Below, piece after piece: positions 26,266 through 34,702 of a DNA stretch of 55,623 nucleotides. Both the position numbers and the translations under genes were made by a program. The stretch's first letter is position 1, and the number at the start of each line of letters is the position of its first letter. Origin of the DNA: DATBFU01 sp035498405. Its GTDB lineage: Bacteria > Acidobacteriota > Thermoanaerobaculia > UBA5066 > Gp7-AA6. The notes under the pieces were generated by a model that saw only the letters and a list, made by a program, of their open reading frames with translations, had not been told where the DNA came from and did no database searches. The stretch spans positions 1-55,623 of the forward strand of contig DATKAE010000057.1 of NCBI GenBank assembly GCA_035498405.1, read 5' to 3'.

Positions 26266-26942
26266 CGCTCTCGCCTCGGGCGAAACAGCCCCGGATGGAG
26301 CCTCTGAATCTCGCGGCGTAGGATGCGCCGGGCGTTGAAGAGGTGATTGCGCACCGTCGACTCGCCGCACCGGAGGATTTCCGCGATCTCCCGGGTGTCG
26401 CAATCCTCCATCTCGCGCAGCACGAAGGCCGCCTTCTGTTTGCCCGAGAGCCGCTCCGAGACGCGCTCGAAGAGCCGGGCGAGCTCCCCGTCCTCGGCGG
26501 CTCGCGTCGTCTGGAACCCGGAGGCCTCTTCGCGCTGGCGCACCAGGTGGAGCGTGGCCCCGTGCGCTCGTTCGCGCGAGCGGGCGCTTCGAAGAAAGTC
26601 GATCGAAAGGTTCGTCGTGATCCGGTACAGCCAGGTATTGAACGAGTAGGCCTCGTCGTAGTGCTCGAGCCGCTCCCAAATGCGCAGAAACGCCATCTGC
26701 GCGACGTCGCGGGCATCCTCGAGGTTGCCGACGATGCGCCGGGCGATGGAGATCACGGCCGGCGTCTTTCGAGCGACGAGCGCCTCGAAGGCGAGCGTAT
26801 CGCCCGCGCGAGCCCACGACACGAGTTGCCGGTCCGATGCCTCCGCGGCCTCGCGCTTTCGCCGCTCCTGGCTATAGACGAGCTCCATCGGCTCTTTATA
26901 CGGAACCGGGACATCCGGCGTTGAGGGCTTCTCGTCCGACAT
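26262..26942 (-). CDS. ECF RNA polymerase sigma factor
   Basis: 226 residues, RpoE-like. Region 2: ARAGDTLAFEALVARKTPAVISIARRIVGNLEDARDVAQMAFLRIWERLEHYDEAYSFNTWLYRITTNLSIDFLRS, region 4 near the C-terminus: ISLSGKQKAAFVLREMEDCDTREIAEILRCGESTVRNHLFNARRILR. About 30 non-conserved residues precede region 2. The ATG at 26942 is the first start that excludes an unconserved tail. A TACAAT hexamer at 26958-26953 lies 10 bases upstream. The gene is followed by its anti-sigma partner with a GTGA overlap and stands at the head of the secretion gene run, suggesting it drives that run, its own gene or both; no cognate promoter could be recognised. Confidence 0.9.
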   Translation of the reverse strand: MSDEKPSTPDVPVPYKEPMELVYSQERRKREAAEASDRQLVSWARAGDTLAFEALVARKTPAVISIARRIVGNLEDARDVAQMAFLRIWERLEHYDEAYSFNTWLYRITTNLSIDFLRSARSRERAHGATLHLVRQREEASGFQTTRAAEDGELARLFERVSERLSGKQKAAFVLREMEDCDTREIAEILRCGESTVRNHLFNARRILRREIQRLHPGLFRPRRER

Positions 26943-27107
26943 AAACCATTGAATTGTAAGGCCCAAGGCCAGAAGTGGGAAGGAGAAAGTTTTGGTCCCG
27001 TGTCCGAGGCGACGCCGGCAGCGCAATCCTCGTCGCGGCTTCACGGCCGCCTCCTCTCCTGGCGCGCTGCCGGCGAGCAATCCGGCCCGCTCCGTCATAA
27101 TCCGAGA
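26943..27107. promoter_or_regulatory. Divergent intergenic region between sigma factor and waaA
   Basis: 165 bases. Near the sigma-factor end is a minus-strand TACAAT (26958-26953). On the plus strand CATAAT at 27096-27101 is followed by six bases and the waaA GTG. Between them the sequence is GC-rich; no repeat or gene is seen. Confidence 0.5.
27096..27101 (+). promoter_or_regulatory. -10 element for leaderless waaA
   Basis: CATAAT followed by exactly six bases and GTG at 27108. No Shine-Dalgarno precedes the start. Confidence 0.55.
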
Positions 27108-28412
27108 GTGTGGCTCTATCGGCTGCTCTCGGCCGCTGGACTGATCTTCTACTCGCCTTACGCGCTGGCGCGCGCCCTCCTGGGACGGCGCCGATTGGGC
27201 GACGTGCGGGGCCGCTTCGGATGGACAAGGTATCCGGACCTCGGCGGCGGGATCTGGGTTCACGCCGTTTCGGTCGGAGAGGTGGGCGTCGCTCGCAACG
27301 TGATCTCCGCTTTGGCGCGGCGGGCGCCCGCGCAGAAGGTCGGTCTCTCGGTGACCACGGAGGCCGGGCGGCAGCTCGCGGAGACGATCGCCGGCGATGC
27401 GCTTCCCATCTTCGCGTTCCCCTTCGACCTCGCGGGCCCGGTCGAGAAGGCGCTCGCGTCGGTCCGCCCTGGGCTCATCTTGCTGACCGAGACGGAGATC
27501 TGGCCCCTGTTTCTCGAGCGCGCGGCGGCGCACGCGATCCCGGTGGCGTTGATCAACGGCCGCATCTCGCTCCGCTCCTTTCGGAGGTATCGGCTCATCG
27601 CCCGCTGGCTGGCGGAACGTTTTTCCCACATGGCCCTCTTCGCCATGCAGAGCCCGGCCGACGCCGAAAGGATTGTCGCCCTCGGAGCTCCGGCAAGCCG
27701 CGTCCATGTCACCGGGAATCTCAAGTACGACACTCCCGAAGCCCCTCCCTTCTCCGATGCCGACCGCTTGCGCCGGGCGGCCGCGGGCCGCCCGATCCTC
27801 GTGGCCGCATCGACGGCGGAAGGCGAGGAAGAGACCGTGCTCCAGGCCTGGCAGAGCTTGAGCCCGCGCCCGCTGCTGGCGCTTGCCCCCCGGCGGCCTG
27901 AGCGATTCGATTCCGTCGCCGCTCTGGTCGAAAGGGCGGGCTTTTCGGTGCTTCGCCGCTCCTCTGCCTCGAATCCCGAATCCCCCATCCCGCATCCCGC
28001 GTCCCGGACACCCGGCCCCGACACGGTCTACCTCCTCGATTCGATCGGAGAACTCTCCTCTCTCTATCGGGAGGCGCGCGCCGCGTTCATCGGCGGAAGT
28101 CTGGTGCCGCGCGGCGGTCAAAATCCCATCGAAGCCTGGTCGGCCGGCGTTCCGGCTCTCGCCGGGCCACACACCGAAAACTTCCGCCAAGTCATGGCGG
28201 ACGGCGAACGTCACGGGTTTCTCCGACGCGTCTCCGACGCGGCGTCTCTGGCGCAAGAGCTCGCACCGCTCCTCTCTGCGGCGGGCGGCATGTCGGCATC
28301 GGGAGAGCGGGCGCGCCGCTTCGTGGCCGAGAATCGGGGCGCCGCCGAGCGCACGGTCGAGCTGCTGCTCCCCTTGCTGGCGCCACGGGCCGAGCGCCGG
28401 GCCGTGCCATGA
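27108..28412 (+). CDS. waaA: 3-deoxy-D-manno-octulosonic acid transferase
   Basis: Kdo transferase, adding Kdo to the lipid A precursor at the inner membrane; 434 residues. An N-terminal anchor (LLSAAGLIFYSPYAL) precedes the glycosyltransferase domain: GIWVHAVSVGEVGVA, TETEIWPLFLERAAAH, LINGRISLRSFRRY and ITGNLKYD-type VTGNLKYDTPE (family GT30). C-terminal half has LVAASTAEGEEE and FIGGSLVPRGGQNPIEAWSAG. The start is GTG at 27108 on promoter and conservation grounds. One oddity is an inserted low-complexity SNPESPIPHPASRTPG stretch around residues 287-303, encoded by ATCCCG-type repeats. First gene of an operon with ATGA overlaps into lpxK and the acyltransferase. Confidence 0.94.
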   Translation: MWLYRLLSAAGLIFYSPYALARALLGRRRLGDVRGRFGWTRYPDLGGGIWVHAVSVGEVGVARNVISALARRAPAQKVGLSVTTEAGRQLAETIAGDALPIFAFPFDLAGPVEKALASVRPGLILLTETEIWPLFLERAAAHAIPVALINGRISLRSFRRYRLIARWLAERFSHMALFAMQSPADAERIVALGAPASRVHVTGNLKYDTPEAPPFSDADRLRRAAAGRPILVAASTAEGEEETVLQAWQSLSPRPLLALAPRRPERFDSVAALVERAGFSVLRRSSASNPESPIPHPASRTPGPDTVYLLDSIGELSSLYREARAAFIGGSLVPRGGQNPIEAWSAGVPALAGPHTENFRQVMADGERHGFLRRVSDAASLAQELAPLLSAAGGMSASGERARRFVAENRGAAERTVELLLPLLAPRAERRAVP

Positions 28413-29440
28413 TCCTCGACCCCGTGTCGCGGATCTACGGCTCCCTGCTCGAGCGTCGGGCGCGCTTCTACGCATCGGGAAGGATCCCTTCACATCGGCT
28501 TCCGCACCCGACCGTGTCGGTCGGCAACATCACTTTCGGAGGGACGGGCAAGACGCCTCTGGTCGAATGGCTGGCACGGCGCTTCCGCTTCGAGGGACGG
28601 CGGCCGGCGATTCTCTCGCGCGGATACCGCCGCCGCTCTCGAGGTGTCGTCGTCGTCTCGGAAGGCAACGGACCCCTCGTCGATCCGGATCGGGGGGGAG
28701 ACGAGCCGGTCGAGCTGGCGAGGCGCCTGCCCGGCGTGCTGGTCGTCGTCGGCGAAAGCCGTGTGGATGCGGCGCTCGCCGCGGACCGGCTCGGCGCCGA
28801 CCTCTACCTCTTAGACGACGGCTATCAGCACCTCTCCGTGCGACGCGACGCGAACCTGCTGCTGCTCGACGGGCGCGACCCGTTCGGCGGCGGGCACCTC
28901 CCCCCCCGAGGACGGTTACGGGAGCCGCTCTCGGCGCTCGCCCGAGCCGACGCCTTCGTCTTGACGCGAATCGACCGGGCGGAGCCGCCGGCGGACGTCA
29001 AACGCACGCTCGCGGCGGCCGGTCCCAAGACGCCGATCTTCTCCGCAAGGATCCGCGCGACGGGCGTGCGCGACGAGAACGGAGCGCCCGTGCCGACCGA
29101 CGCCCTGGCCGAACGGCGCATTCTGGCCGTCTGTGGAATCGCCAACCCCGGGAATTTCGCCTCGAGCCTCGCGGAGCTCGAACTGACGCCCGAGGAGACG
29201 CTCGTCTTCCGCGACCATCAGCGGTATGCCGAGAGCGAGCTCGATCGGATCCGACGCGCCGCCGAATCGAATGGCTGCTCTTGGGTCGTGACGACCGAAA
29301 AGGACGCGGTCAAGCTTTGGGAACGTCTGCCGCTTCCGGTGGTCGCGGTGCGGCTGTCCGTGGAGTTCGTCGAGCCGAGCTTCTTCCCCTTCGTGGCGTC
29401 GCGCGTGACTCCCGCCGGCGCCGGCCAAGAAACCGGATGA
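28409..29440 (+). CDS. lpxK: Tetraacyldisaccharide 4'-kinase
   Basis: Phosphorylates the 4'-position of the lipid A disaccharide; 343 residues. Walker A GGTGKTPLVEWLA near residue 44 (preceded by VSVGNITF), then the LSRGYRRRSRG motif, DLYLLDDGYQH (catalytic region), and LPPRGRLREPLSALARADAFVLTRID are all LpxK hallmarks. An N-terminal hydrophobic stretch is weak. The start overlaps waaA as ATGA. A long Arg-rich stretch (FRFEGRRPAILSRGYRRRSRG) is normal for the family. Confidence 0.95.
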   Translation: MILDPVSRIYGSLLERRARFYASGRIPSHRLPHPTVSVGNITFGGTGKTPLVEWLARRFRFEGRRPAILSRGYRRRSRGVVVVSEGNGPLVDPDRGGDEPVELARRLPGVLVVVGESRVDAALAADRLGADLYLLDDGYQHLSVRRDANLLLLDGRDPFGGGHLPPRGRLREPLSALARADAFVLTRIDRAEPPADVKRTLAAAGPKTPIFSARIRATGVRDENGAPVPTDALAERRILAVCGIANPGNFASSLAELELTPEETLVFRDHQRYAESELDRIRRAAESNGCSWVVTTEKDAVKLWERLPLPVVAVRLSVEFVEPSFFPFVASRVTPAGAGQETG

Positions 29441-30420
29441 GGACTTCCCCGTCGGCCATCTTCGACGACGGCGCGGTGCGCCAGGCTCGCCGCCGCCGAA
29501 GACACCGCCCGCGCTGGTGGCATGGCTTGGAGCACGGGCTCTTTCGCATCGTGACGGGCGCCCTCTCCCTTCTGCCCGAGAACGTGGTGTCCTGGCTCGG
29601 GCGCGGCACCGCGCGCCTGCTGATTCGGCTGTCCGGACGGCGTCGCCGGATTCTCCACGACAACCTGGCGCGCGCCTTTCCCGAGAAGGACCGCGAGGAG
29701 CTGCGGCGGATCGCGCGCGAGTCGGTCGAGACACTGGGCGCCGCCTTCGTCGAGTTCCTGGAGGTCACGCGCTGGAGCCGAGAAGACCTGCAGGCGCGCG
29801 TCTCCTACGAGGGAGTCGAGAACCTCGCGGCGGCGCGCGCTCGGGGAAAAGGGGTCATTCTGCTCTCGGCCCACTTCGGAAGCTGGGAGCTCGGAGCGCT
29901 CGCCGCCGGACTTCTCGGAGAGCCGATCGCCTCGGTCGTCCGCCCTCTCGACAACCCGCTGCTCGAGGAGGAGCTCGTCCGGCGGCGAAGGCGTTTCGGC
30001 AACGGCGTCATCGCCAAGAGGGATGCGCTGCGGGAGATGCTCCGCGCGATGCGACACAACGAAACCGTCGCCATCCTGCTCGATCAGAACGTCGCTCCCG
30101 GTGAGGCGACTTTCGTGCCTTTCTTCGGCCGGCCCGCCGCCACAACGACCTCGGTCGCCCTGCTGCAGCGCAAGACCGACGCTGCGGTCGTGCCCGTGTT
30201 CACCTGGCCCGAGGGCGGGGGCCGTTACCGCCTCGTCTTCGAGACTCCGATTCTCGCCGAAGAAGTCGCCTCCGGGGAAGGCGGCCGACCCGAGCAGGTC
30301 CGGCGCGCCACGGCCCGGTACGCCCAGGTCATCGAGGAGGCGATTCGCAAGAGGCCGGCGGCGTGGCTCTGGCTACACAACCGCTGGAAGACGAGACCCG
30401 AAGGAGAGGAAGGGATCTAA
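29437..30420 (+). CDS. Lipid A biosynthesis acyltransferase (LpxL/HtrB family)
   Basis: 327 residues. The catalytic motif H-x4-E is in LSAHFGSWELGALAAGLLG; other motifs are RRRRILHDNLARAFPEKD, AVRPLDNPLLEEELVRRRRRFGNGVIAKRDALREMLRAMR, and AILLDQNVAPGEATFVPFFGRPAATTTSVALLQRKTDAAVVPVFTWPEGG. It adds a secondary (lauroyl-type) acyl chain to Kdo-lipid A; which chain cannot be read from sequence. The start is ATG at 29437, overlapping the lpxK stop as ATGA; frame upstream is not real. The N-terminal 30 residues are Arg-rich. Confidence 0.92.
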   Translation: MRTSPSAIFDDGAVRQARRRRRHRPRWWHGLEHGLFRIVTGALSLLPENVVSWLGRGTARLLIRLSGRRRRILHDNLARAFPEKDREELRRIARESVETLGAAFVEFLEVTRWSREDLQARVSYEGVENLAAARARGKGVILLSAHFGSWELGALAAGLLGEPIASVVRPLDNPLLEEELVRRRRRFGNGVIAKRDALREMLRAMRHNETVAILLDQNVAPGEATFVPFFGRPAATTTSVALLQRKTDAAVVPVFTWPEGGGRYRLVFETPILAEEVASGEGGRPEQVRRATARYAQVIEEAIRKRPAAWLWLHNRWKTRPEGEEGI

Positions 30421-30456
30421 AAGGTTCGGGATGCGTCGGGCCGGAGCGGCTCGCCG

Positions 30457-31041
30457 TCAGCGCAGCAGCTCGGTGTTCCAGTACGCCAGGTCGAGAAAAT
30501 TCCTCCAAGCGGGGTGAAACTTGTTTGCCCCGAAGTGCCCGACGGGATGCCAACGCGGCTTCTTGGGCTGCTGGACCAACTTCATGGAAGCTTCTTGGGG
30601 CGTTCGGTTCCCCTTGCGAACGTTGCAGGCGAGACAAGCGCAGACGACGTTCTCCCAGGAAGAATTTCCGCCGCGCGAGAGCGGAATCACGTGGTCGAGC
30701 GAGAGCTCCGCGGAAGGGAACTTGTGCCCGCAATACTGGCACCGGCTCCCGTCGCGCACGTAGATGTTGTGGCGGGAGAACTTCACCTCCTGCCGCGGGA
30801 GACGGTCGTAATCCTTGAGCGCCACCACCCGAGGAATGCGGATGGCCATCGACGGGGTCAGCACGACCTCGTCCTGCGGGCGGGGCGGGATATCGCACCA
30901 ATTCTCGAACTCGTAAGTGGAGTAGTCCGGCAGCACGGCCCGGACGTGCCCCTTGTAAAAGAGCGAGAACGCCTTCCGAACGGAAGTGACCTGAACCGCC
31001 TGAAAAACGCGATTCAAAACGAGGACGTGAGAGTCGAGCAT
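30457..31041 (-). CDS. HNH endonuclease-family protein
   Basis: 194 residues from ATG at 31041; an upstream in-frame ATG at 31065 is less likely because it overlaps the -10 on the opposite side. The HNH core is CQYCG (first zinc pair), LSLDHVIPLSRGG and N-x-C-x-x-CN-x-x-KG. The N-terminal part (LVLNRVFQAVQVTSVRKAFSLFYKGHVRAVL) is shared by a widespread family of HNH proteins of unknown role in Acidobacteriota, Deltaproteobacteria and others; these are usually housekeeping genes and not part of mobile introns. No toxin or restriction partner is nearby. Confidence 0.88.
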   Translation of the reverse strand: MLDSHVLVLNRVFQAVQVTSVRKAFSLFYKGHVRAVLPDYSTYEFENWCDIPPRPQDEVVLTPSMAIRIPRVVALKDYDRLPRQEVKFSRHNIYVRDGSRCQYCGHKFPSAELSLDHVIPLSRGGNSSWENVVCACLACNVRKGNRTPQEASMKLVQQPKKPRWHPVGHFGANKFHPAWRNFLDLAYWNTELLR

Positions 31042-31063
31042 GCAGCTTCCCGGAAGCGCGGTC

Positions 31064-31071
31064 ATTATAAT
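31064..31071. promoter_or_regulatory. Palindromic ATTATAAT core shared by divergent HNH and rfaE1 promoters
   Basis: ATTATAAT reads as TATAAT on both strands (plus 31066-31071, minus 31069-31064). The rfaE1 GTG at 31110 follows 38 bases downstream with a GGAGGG Shine-Dalgarno. On the minus strand the HNH start at 31041 lies 22 bases downstream. No strong -35 is apparent on either side. Confidence 0.5.
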
Positions 31072-31109
31072 CCGCCCGCATTGAAGACTCCTGGAATCGG
31101 AGGGTTGCC

Positions 31110-32135
31110 GTGACGCCCGAAGCGCAGCGCCAACGGCTCCTGGACCTCGTGGCTTCCTTTGCCGGCCGCCGCCTCCTCGTGGCCGGGGACTTCGTCCTCG
31201 ACCGCTACGTCTTCGGCCACCCGAAGCGTGTCAGCCGGGAGGCCCCGGTTCTGATCCTGCGATTTTGGAAGGAGGAAAATCTGCCTGGAGGCGCCGGGAA
31301 CACGGCCGCCAACGTCCGATCCCTCGGGGGGGTGCCCCTGGCCGTCGGCGCGATCGGAGCGGACGACGCCGGACGGGTCCTCCGCCGGGCGCTCGAGGAA
31401 CGCGACATCTCGACGGAGGGCTTGCTCGAGGCGCCAGGCTACCCCACACCGACGAAGACGAGAATCCTCGGAGGCGGTCCCCACTCGATCAAGCAGCAGA
31501 TCGTGCGTTATGACCGGGAAGGGAACCTTTCGCCCGACGCGGAGCTCGCCCGCTCGCTCTCCCGGAATCTCTCTTCGCGCGCGAGCGGAGCCGCCGGCGC
31601 GATCGTTTCCGATTACGGCTACGGGGCCGTCTCTCCGGCGTCCGTCGCGCCCCTGCGGGCGGCTCTCTCCCCGGGCGCTCCGATCCTGGTGGATTCGCGT
31701 CACGCGCTGCTCGCCTATCGCAACGTCGACGCCGTCACGCCCAACGAAGAGGAGCTCGAGGAGGGCGCCGGCTTCCCGATCGGCGACTCGGAGGAGGCGC
31801 TCTCCCGCGCCGGAAAGGCCATGGCGCAGGCGATCGGGTGCCGCACGGTCCTCGTGACGCGCGGCTCGAGGGGAATGGCCTTGTTCGACGGAGCCGGCGA
31901 GCCGGAACGCATTCCCGTGCACGGGACCGATCAGGTGGCCGACGTCACCGGAGCCGGAGACACGGTGCTCGCGGCCTTCTCGCTCGCGCTCGCCTCCGGA
32001 GCCACGCCGCGAGAGGCCGCGCGGCTCGCCAACTTCGCCGGGGGGATCGTGGTCATGAAGATGGGAACGGCGACCGTGACCCCGGAAGAACTTCAGGACG
32101 CCATCGCCGCGGACCGGACGATTCTCGTTCGTTAG
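31110..32135 (+). CDS. rfaE1: D-glycero-beta-D-manno-heptose-7-phosphate kinase
   Basis: Kinase half of HldE; phosphorylates heptose-7-phosphate in ADP-heptose synthesis for the LPS core. 341 residues of ribokinase/PfkB type: VAGDFVLDRYVFGHPKRVSREAPVLIL, LPGGAGNTAANVRSLG (substrate GG), and the C-terminal ATP/catalytic signature VADVTGAGDTVLAAFSLAL with the base Asp. In E. coli this is fused to the adenylyltransferase; here a separate gene begins 10 bases later. GTG start at 31110 with GGAGGG upstream. The gene is downstream of lipid A genes but on its own promoter. Confidence 0.94.
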   Translation: MTPEAQRQRLLDLVASFAGRRLLVAGDFVLDRYVFGHPKRVSREAPVLILRFWKEENLPGGAGNTAANVRSLGGVPLAVGAIGADDAGRVLRRALEERDISTEGLLEAPGYPTPTKTRILGGGPHSIKQQIVRYDREGNLSPDAELARSLSRNLSSRASGAAGAIVSDYGYGAVSPASVAPLRAALSPGAPILVDSRHALLAYRNVDAVTPNEEELEEGAGFPIGDSEEALSRAGKAMAQAIGCRTVLVTRGSRGMALFDGAGEPERIPVHGTDQVADVTGAGDTVLAAFSLALASGATPREAARLANFAGGIVVMKMGTATVTPEELQDAIAADRTILVR

Positions 32136-32145
32136 ACGGCGGGCG

Positions 32146-32631
32146 ATGGCCTCCTCGAAGATCCTCTCCCACGCCCAGGCGCTCGAGGCAGCCGCGCGCC
32201 GCCGCGCGGCGGGCCACACGATCGTGTTCGCCAACGGCGCCTTCGATCTGCTGCACGTCGGGCACGCGCGTTACCTGCAAGCGGCCCGAGCCCTCGGCGA
32301 CTGGCTTCTCGTCGGCGTGAACTCGGACCGCTCCGTCGCGGCGAGCAAGGGGCCGAACCGGCCGATCGTTCCCGAGGCCGAACGGGCGGAGCTCGTGGCC
32401 GCCCTGGAGGGCGTCGACGCCGTGATCCTGTTCGACGAGGACACGCCCGCGGCCCTCATCCGCCAGCTTGCGCCGGACGTGCACGCCAAAGGAACCGACT
32501 ACTCGGCCGACACCGTTCCCGAGAGAGAAGTCGTCGCCTCCCACGGCGGCCGCACCGTCATCGTCGGGGACCCGAAGGACCACGCCACGACCGACGTGAT
32601 CGAGAGAATCCGGAAAACGTCGAGACCGTGA
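32146..32631 (+). CDS. rfaE2: D-glycero-beta-D-manno-heptose 1-phosphate adenylyltransferase
   Basis: Second half of the split HldE activity, making ADP-heptose. 161 residues of nucleotidyltransferase fold: FANGAFDLLHVGHARYLQAA (GxFDxxHxGH motif), VGVNSDRSVAASKGPNRPIVPEAERAELVAAL, VILFDEDTPAALIRQLAPDVHAKGTDYSADTVPEREVV. The DDTPAALI-like and KGTDY motifs identify RfaE2. It follows rfaE1 by 10 bases, so they are one transcript. An N-terminal helical segment of about 25 residues is normal. Confidence 0.94.
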   Translation: MASSKILSHAQALEAAARRRAAGHTIVFANGAFDLLHVGHARYLQAARALGDWLLVGVNSDRSVAASKGPNRPIVPEAERAELVAALEGVDAVILFDEDTPAALIRQLAPDVHAKGTDYSADTVPEREVVASHGGRTVIVGDPKDHATTDVIERIRKTSRP

Positions 32632-32704
32632 TCGGCCGCCCGCTCGAAATCCGTCCTCCGACTCCCGGCATCTCCCCTGGCCCGGGCCCGAGGTGGAACA
32701 CCCT

Positions 32705-32733
32705 TTGACACCCGGCCCCGAGCGTCTTACGAT
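32705..32733 (+). promoter_or_regulatory. Sigma-70 promoter of pilB
   Basis: TTGACA at 32705-32710, 17-base spacer, TACGAT at 32728-32733: close to the housekeeping consensus. The ATG at 32746 is 12 bases after the -10, leaving a leader of only about 6 bases. Confidence 0.7.
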
Positions 32734-32745
32734 GTTCCGACTCCC

Positions 32746-34578
32746 ATGGTCGTCAAATTAGGGGATTTGCTTCTCAAGGCGAAGCTGATCACGCAGGATC
32801 AGCTCGAAGCCGCCCTGAAACTCCAGCGCGAAGAAGGGGGCAAGCTCGGCGAGGCGCTCGTTCGCGTCGGTGCCGCCTCGGAGAGCGACATCACGGAAAC
32901 CCTTTCCCAGCAATTCGGTGTGCCCTCGATCGACCTGGCCAACTTCGCGATCGATCCGAACGTGATCAAGATCGTTCCGGGTGAAGTCGCGCGCAAGTAC
33001 GGTGTGCTTCCGGTGAACAAAACCGGAGCGACACTCACCATCGCGATGGGAGACCCGACCAACGTCTTCGCGATGGACGACATCAAGTTCATGACCGGAT
33101 ACAACGTGGAACCGGTCGTCGCCTCGGAAGGCGCCCTGCGCAAGGCGATCGACAAGCACTACGGCACGCCCCGCTCGGTCGTCCTGAAGGAGAAGGCGAA
33201 GAGCGGCGGGACGTACGTTCCCGATGCGAACATCGAGGACGTGATGGCTTCCTCCTCGCTGACCATCGACGACATGGCCGGCGTGGGCCTGGGCGAACTC
33301 AACATGGATGAGATCACCGGGATCGAGACGGGTGCTGACGTCGACGTCCTCAAACAGGACGAGGGAGAGGAGATCGACCTCTCGGACCTGACCAAGTCGA
33401 CGGAATCGGCCCCCATCATCAAGGTATCCAACCTCATCCTGATCGAGGCCTTGAAGGCGGGCGCCTCCGACATTCACGTCGAGCCCTACGAGAAGGAGTT
33501 CCGCGTCCGCTTCCGCATCGACGGCGTCCTGCACAACATCATGGCTCTGCCCATGCGGACACGCGACCCGCTCATCTCGCGCCTGAAGATCATGGCCAAG
33601 CTCGACATCTCCGAGAAGCGCCTGCCGCAGGACGGCCGCATCAAGATTCGCCTGCGTGTGGAGGAGCGCTCGCGCGACCTGGACCTGCGCGTCTCGACGG
33701 TCCCGACGCAGTTCGGCGAAAAGGTCGTCATGCGGCTGCTCGACAAGACCAAGCTGCAGCTCGACATGACGCAGCTCGGCTTCGAGCAGGAGGCCCTGCG
33801 CCGTTTCAAGGACGCGATCGACCGGCCCTACGGGATCGTGCTCGTGACCGGCCCGACGGGCTCCGGCAAGACGAACACGCTCTACTCCGCCATAGCCGCC
33901 TTGAACGACCCCTCGGTCAACATCATGACGGCCGAGGATCCCATCGAGTTCAACCTCGCCGGGATCAACCAGGTCCAGATGAAGGAACAGATCGGCCTGA
34001 CTTTCGCGTCGGCCTTGCGCTCCTTCCTGAGGCAGGACCCGGACATCATCCTGGTGGGCGAGATCCGCGACTTCGAAACCGCGGAAATCGCCGTGAAAGC
34101 CGCCTTGACGGGACATCTTGTTCTCTCGACGCTGCATACCAACGACGCGCCCTCGACCATCAACCGGTTGATGAACATGGGCATCGAGCCATTTCTCGTT
34201 GCCACCTCGATCAACGCCATCTGCGCGCAGCGGCTAGTCCGCCGCATCTGCACCAACTGCGTGGAGGAAGTCGAGACCCCGCCGCAGATGCTCATCCAGG
34301 TGGGGTTCGCTCCCGACGAGGTCAAGGTCTTGAAGATCAAGCGGGGCCGCGGCTGCGAGAGGTGCAACAACGGCGGGTACAAGGGACGCATCGGCCTCTA
34401 CGAGGCTCTTCAGTTCTCCGACGAGATCCGGGACATGATTCTTTCGGGAGCGAGCTCGATCGAACTGAAGCGCAAGGCGATCGAGGAGGGAATGGTCAGC
34501 CTTCGCATGGCCGGCCTCCAGAAAATCCGCGAAGGCGTCACGACGCTCGAAGAGGTGCTCCGAGAGACTGTCCTTTAG
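32746..34578 (+). CDS. pilB: Type IV pilus assembly ATPase PilB
   Basis: 610 residues, extension motor of type IV pili. MshEN N-domain (LGDLLLKAKLITQDQLEAALKLQREEGG, PSIDLANFAIDPNVIKIVP), an acidic middle linker about 160-210, then the core with Walker A GPTGSGKTNT at 369-377, VGEIRDFETAEIAVKAALTGH, the HTNDAPSTINRL His box, and a zinc-finger with CTNC and CERC pairs. The last motif is SIELKRKAIEEGMVSLRMAGLQKIREG. It begins a pilB-pilT-pilC-pilS-pilR row with a strong promoter. The linker DEGEEIDLSDLTKSTESAPIIK fits family members that carry inserts there. Confidence 0.95.
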   Translation: MVVKLGDLLLKAKLITQDQLEAALKLQREEGGKLGEALVRVGAASESDITETLSQQFGVPSIDLANFAIDPNVIKIVPGEVARKYGVLPVNKTGATLTIAMGDPTNVFAMDDIKFMTGYNVEPVVASEGALRKAIDKHYGTPRSVVLKEKAKSGGTYVPDANIEDVMASSSLTIDDMAGVGLGELNMDEITGIETGADVDVLKQDEGEEIDLSDLTKSTESAPIIKVSNLILIEALKAGASDIHVEPYEKEFRVRFRIDGVLHNIMALPMRTRDPLISRLKIMAKLDISEKRLPQDGRIKIRLRVEERSRDLDLRVSTVPTQFGEKVVMRLLDKTKLQLDMTQLGFEQEALRRFKDAIDRPYGIVLVTGPTGSGKTNTLYSAIAALNDPSVNIMTAEDPIEFNLAGINQVQMKEQIGLTFASALRSFLRQDPDIILVGEIRDFETAEIAVKAALTGHLVLSTLHTNDAPSTINRLMNMGIEPFLVATSINAICAQRLVRRICTNCVEEVETPPQMLIQVGFAPDEVKVLKIKRGRGCERCNNGGYKGRIGLYEALQFSDEIRDMILSGASSIELKRKAIEEGMVSLRMAGLQKIREGVTTLEEVLRETVL

Positions 34579-34661
34579 GGCAGGTGGTTCGGGATCGTCT
34601 CCCGATCGGCGACTTGCGCGCTTTCTGAACAGTTCCGCTTCCCTTTTTGCCGAACCGGGCC

Positions 34662-34667
34662 TAAACT
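34662..34667 (+). promoter_or_regulatory. Possible -10 element of pilT
   Basis: TAAACT in the same 12-base context (CGGGCCTAAACT) as the truA promoter. Here 35 bases and a GGGGG Shine-Dalgarno lie between it and the pilT ATG at 34703, so this transcript would have a leader. Confidence 0.45.
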
Positions 34668-34702
34668 ACGGGGACACAAATTGTCATAACCCTGGGGGAC
34701 GA

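Noticed and set aside
34579..34702. A sigma-54 promoter for pilT
   Set aside because: No GG-N10-GC pair at the right position could be found; a TAAACT -10 is a better fit.
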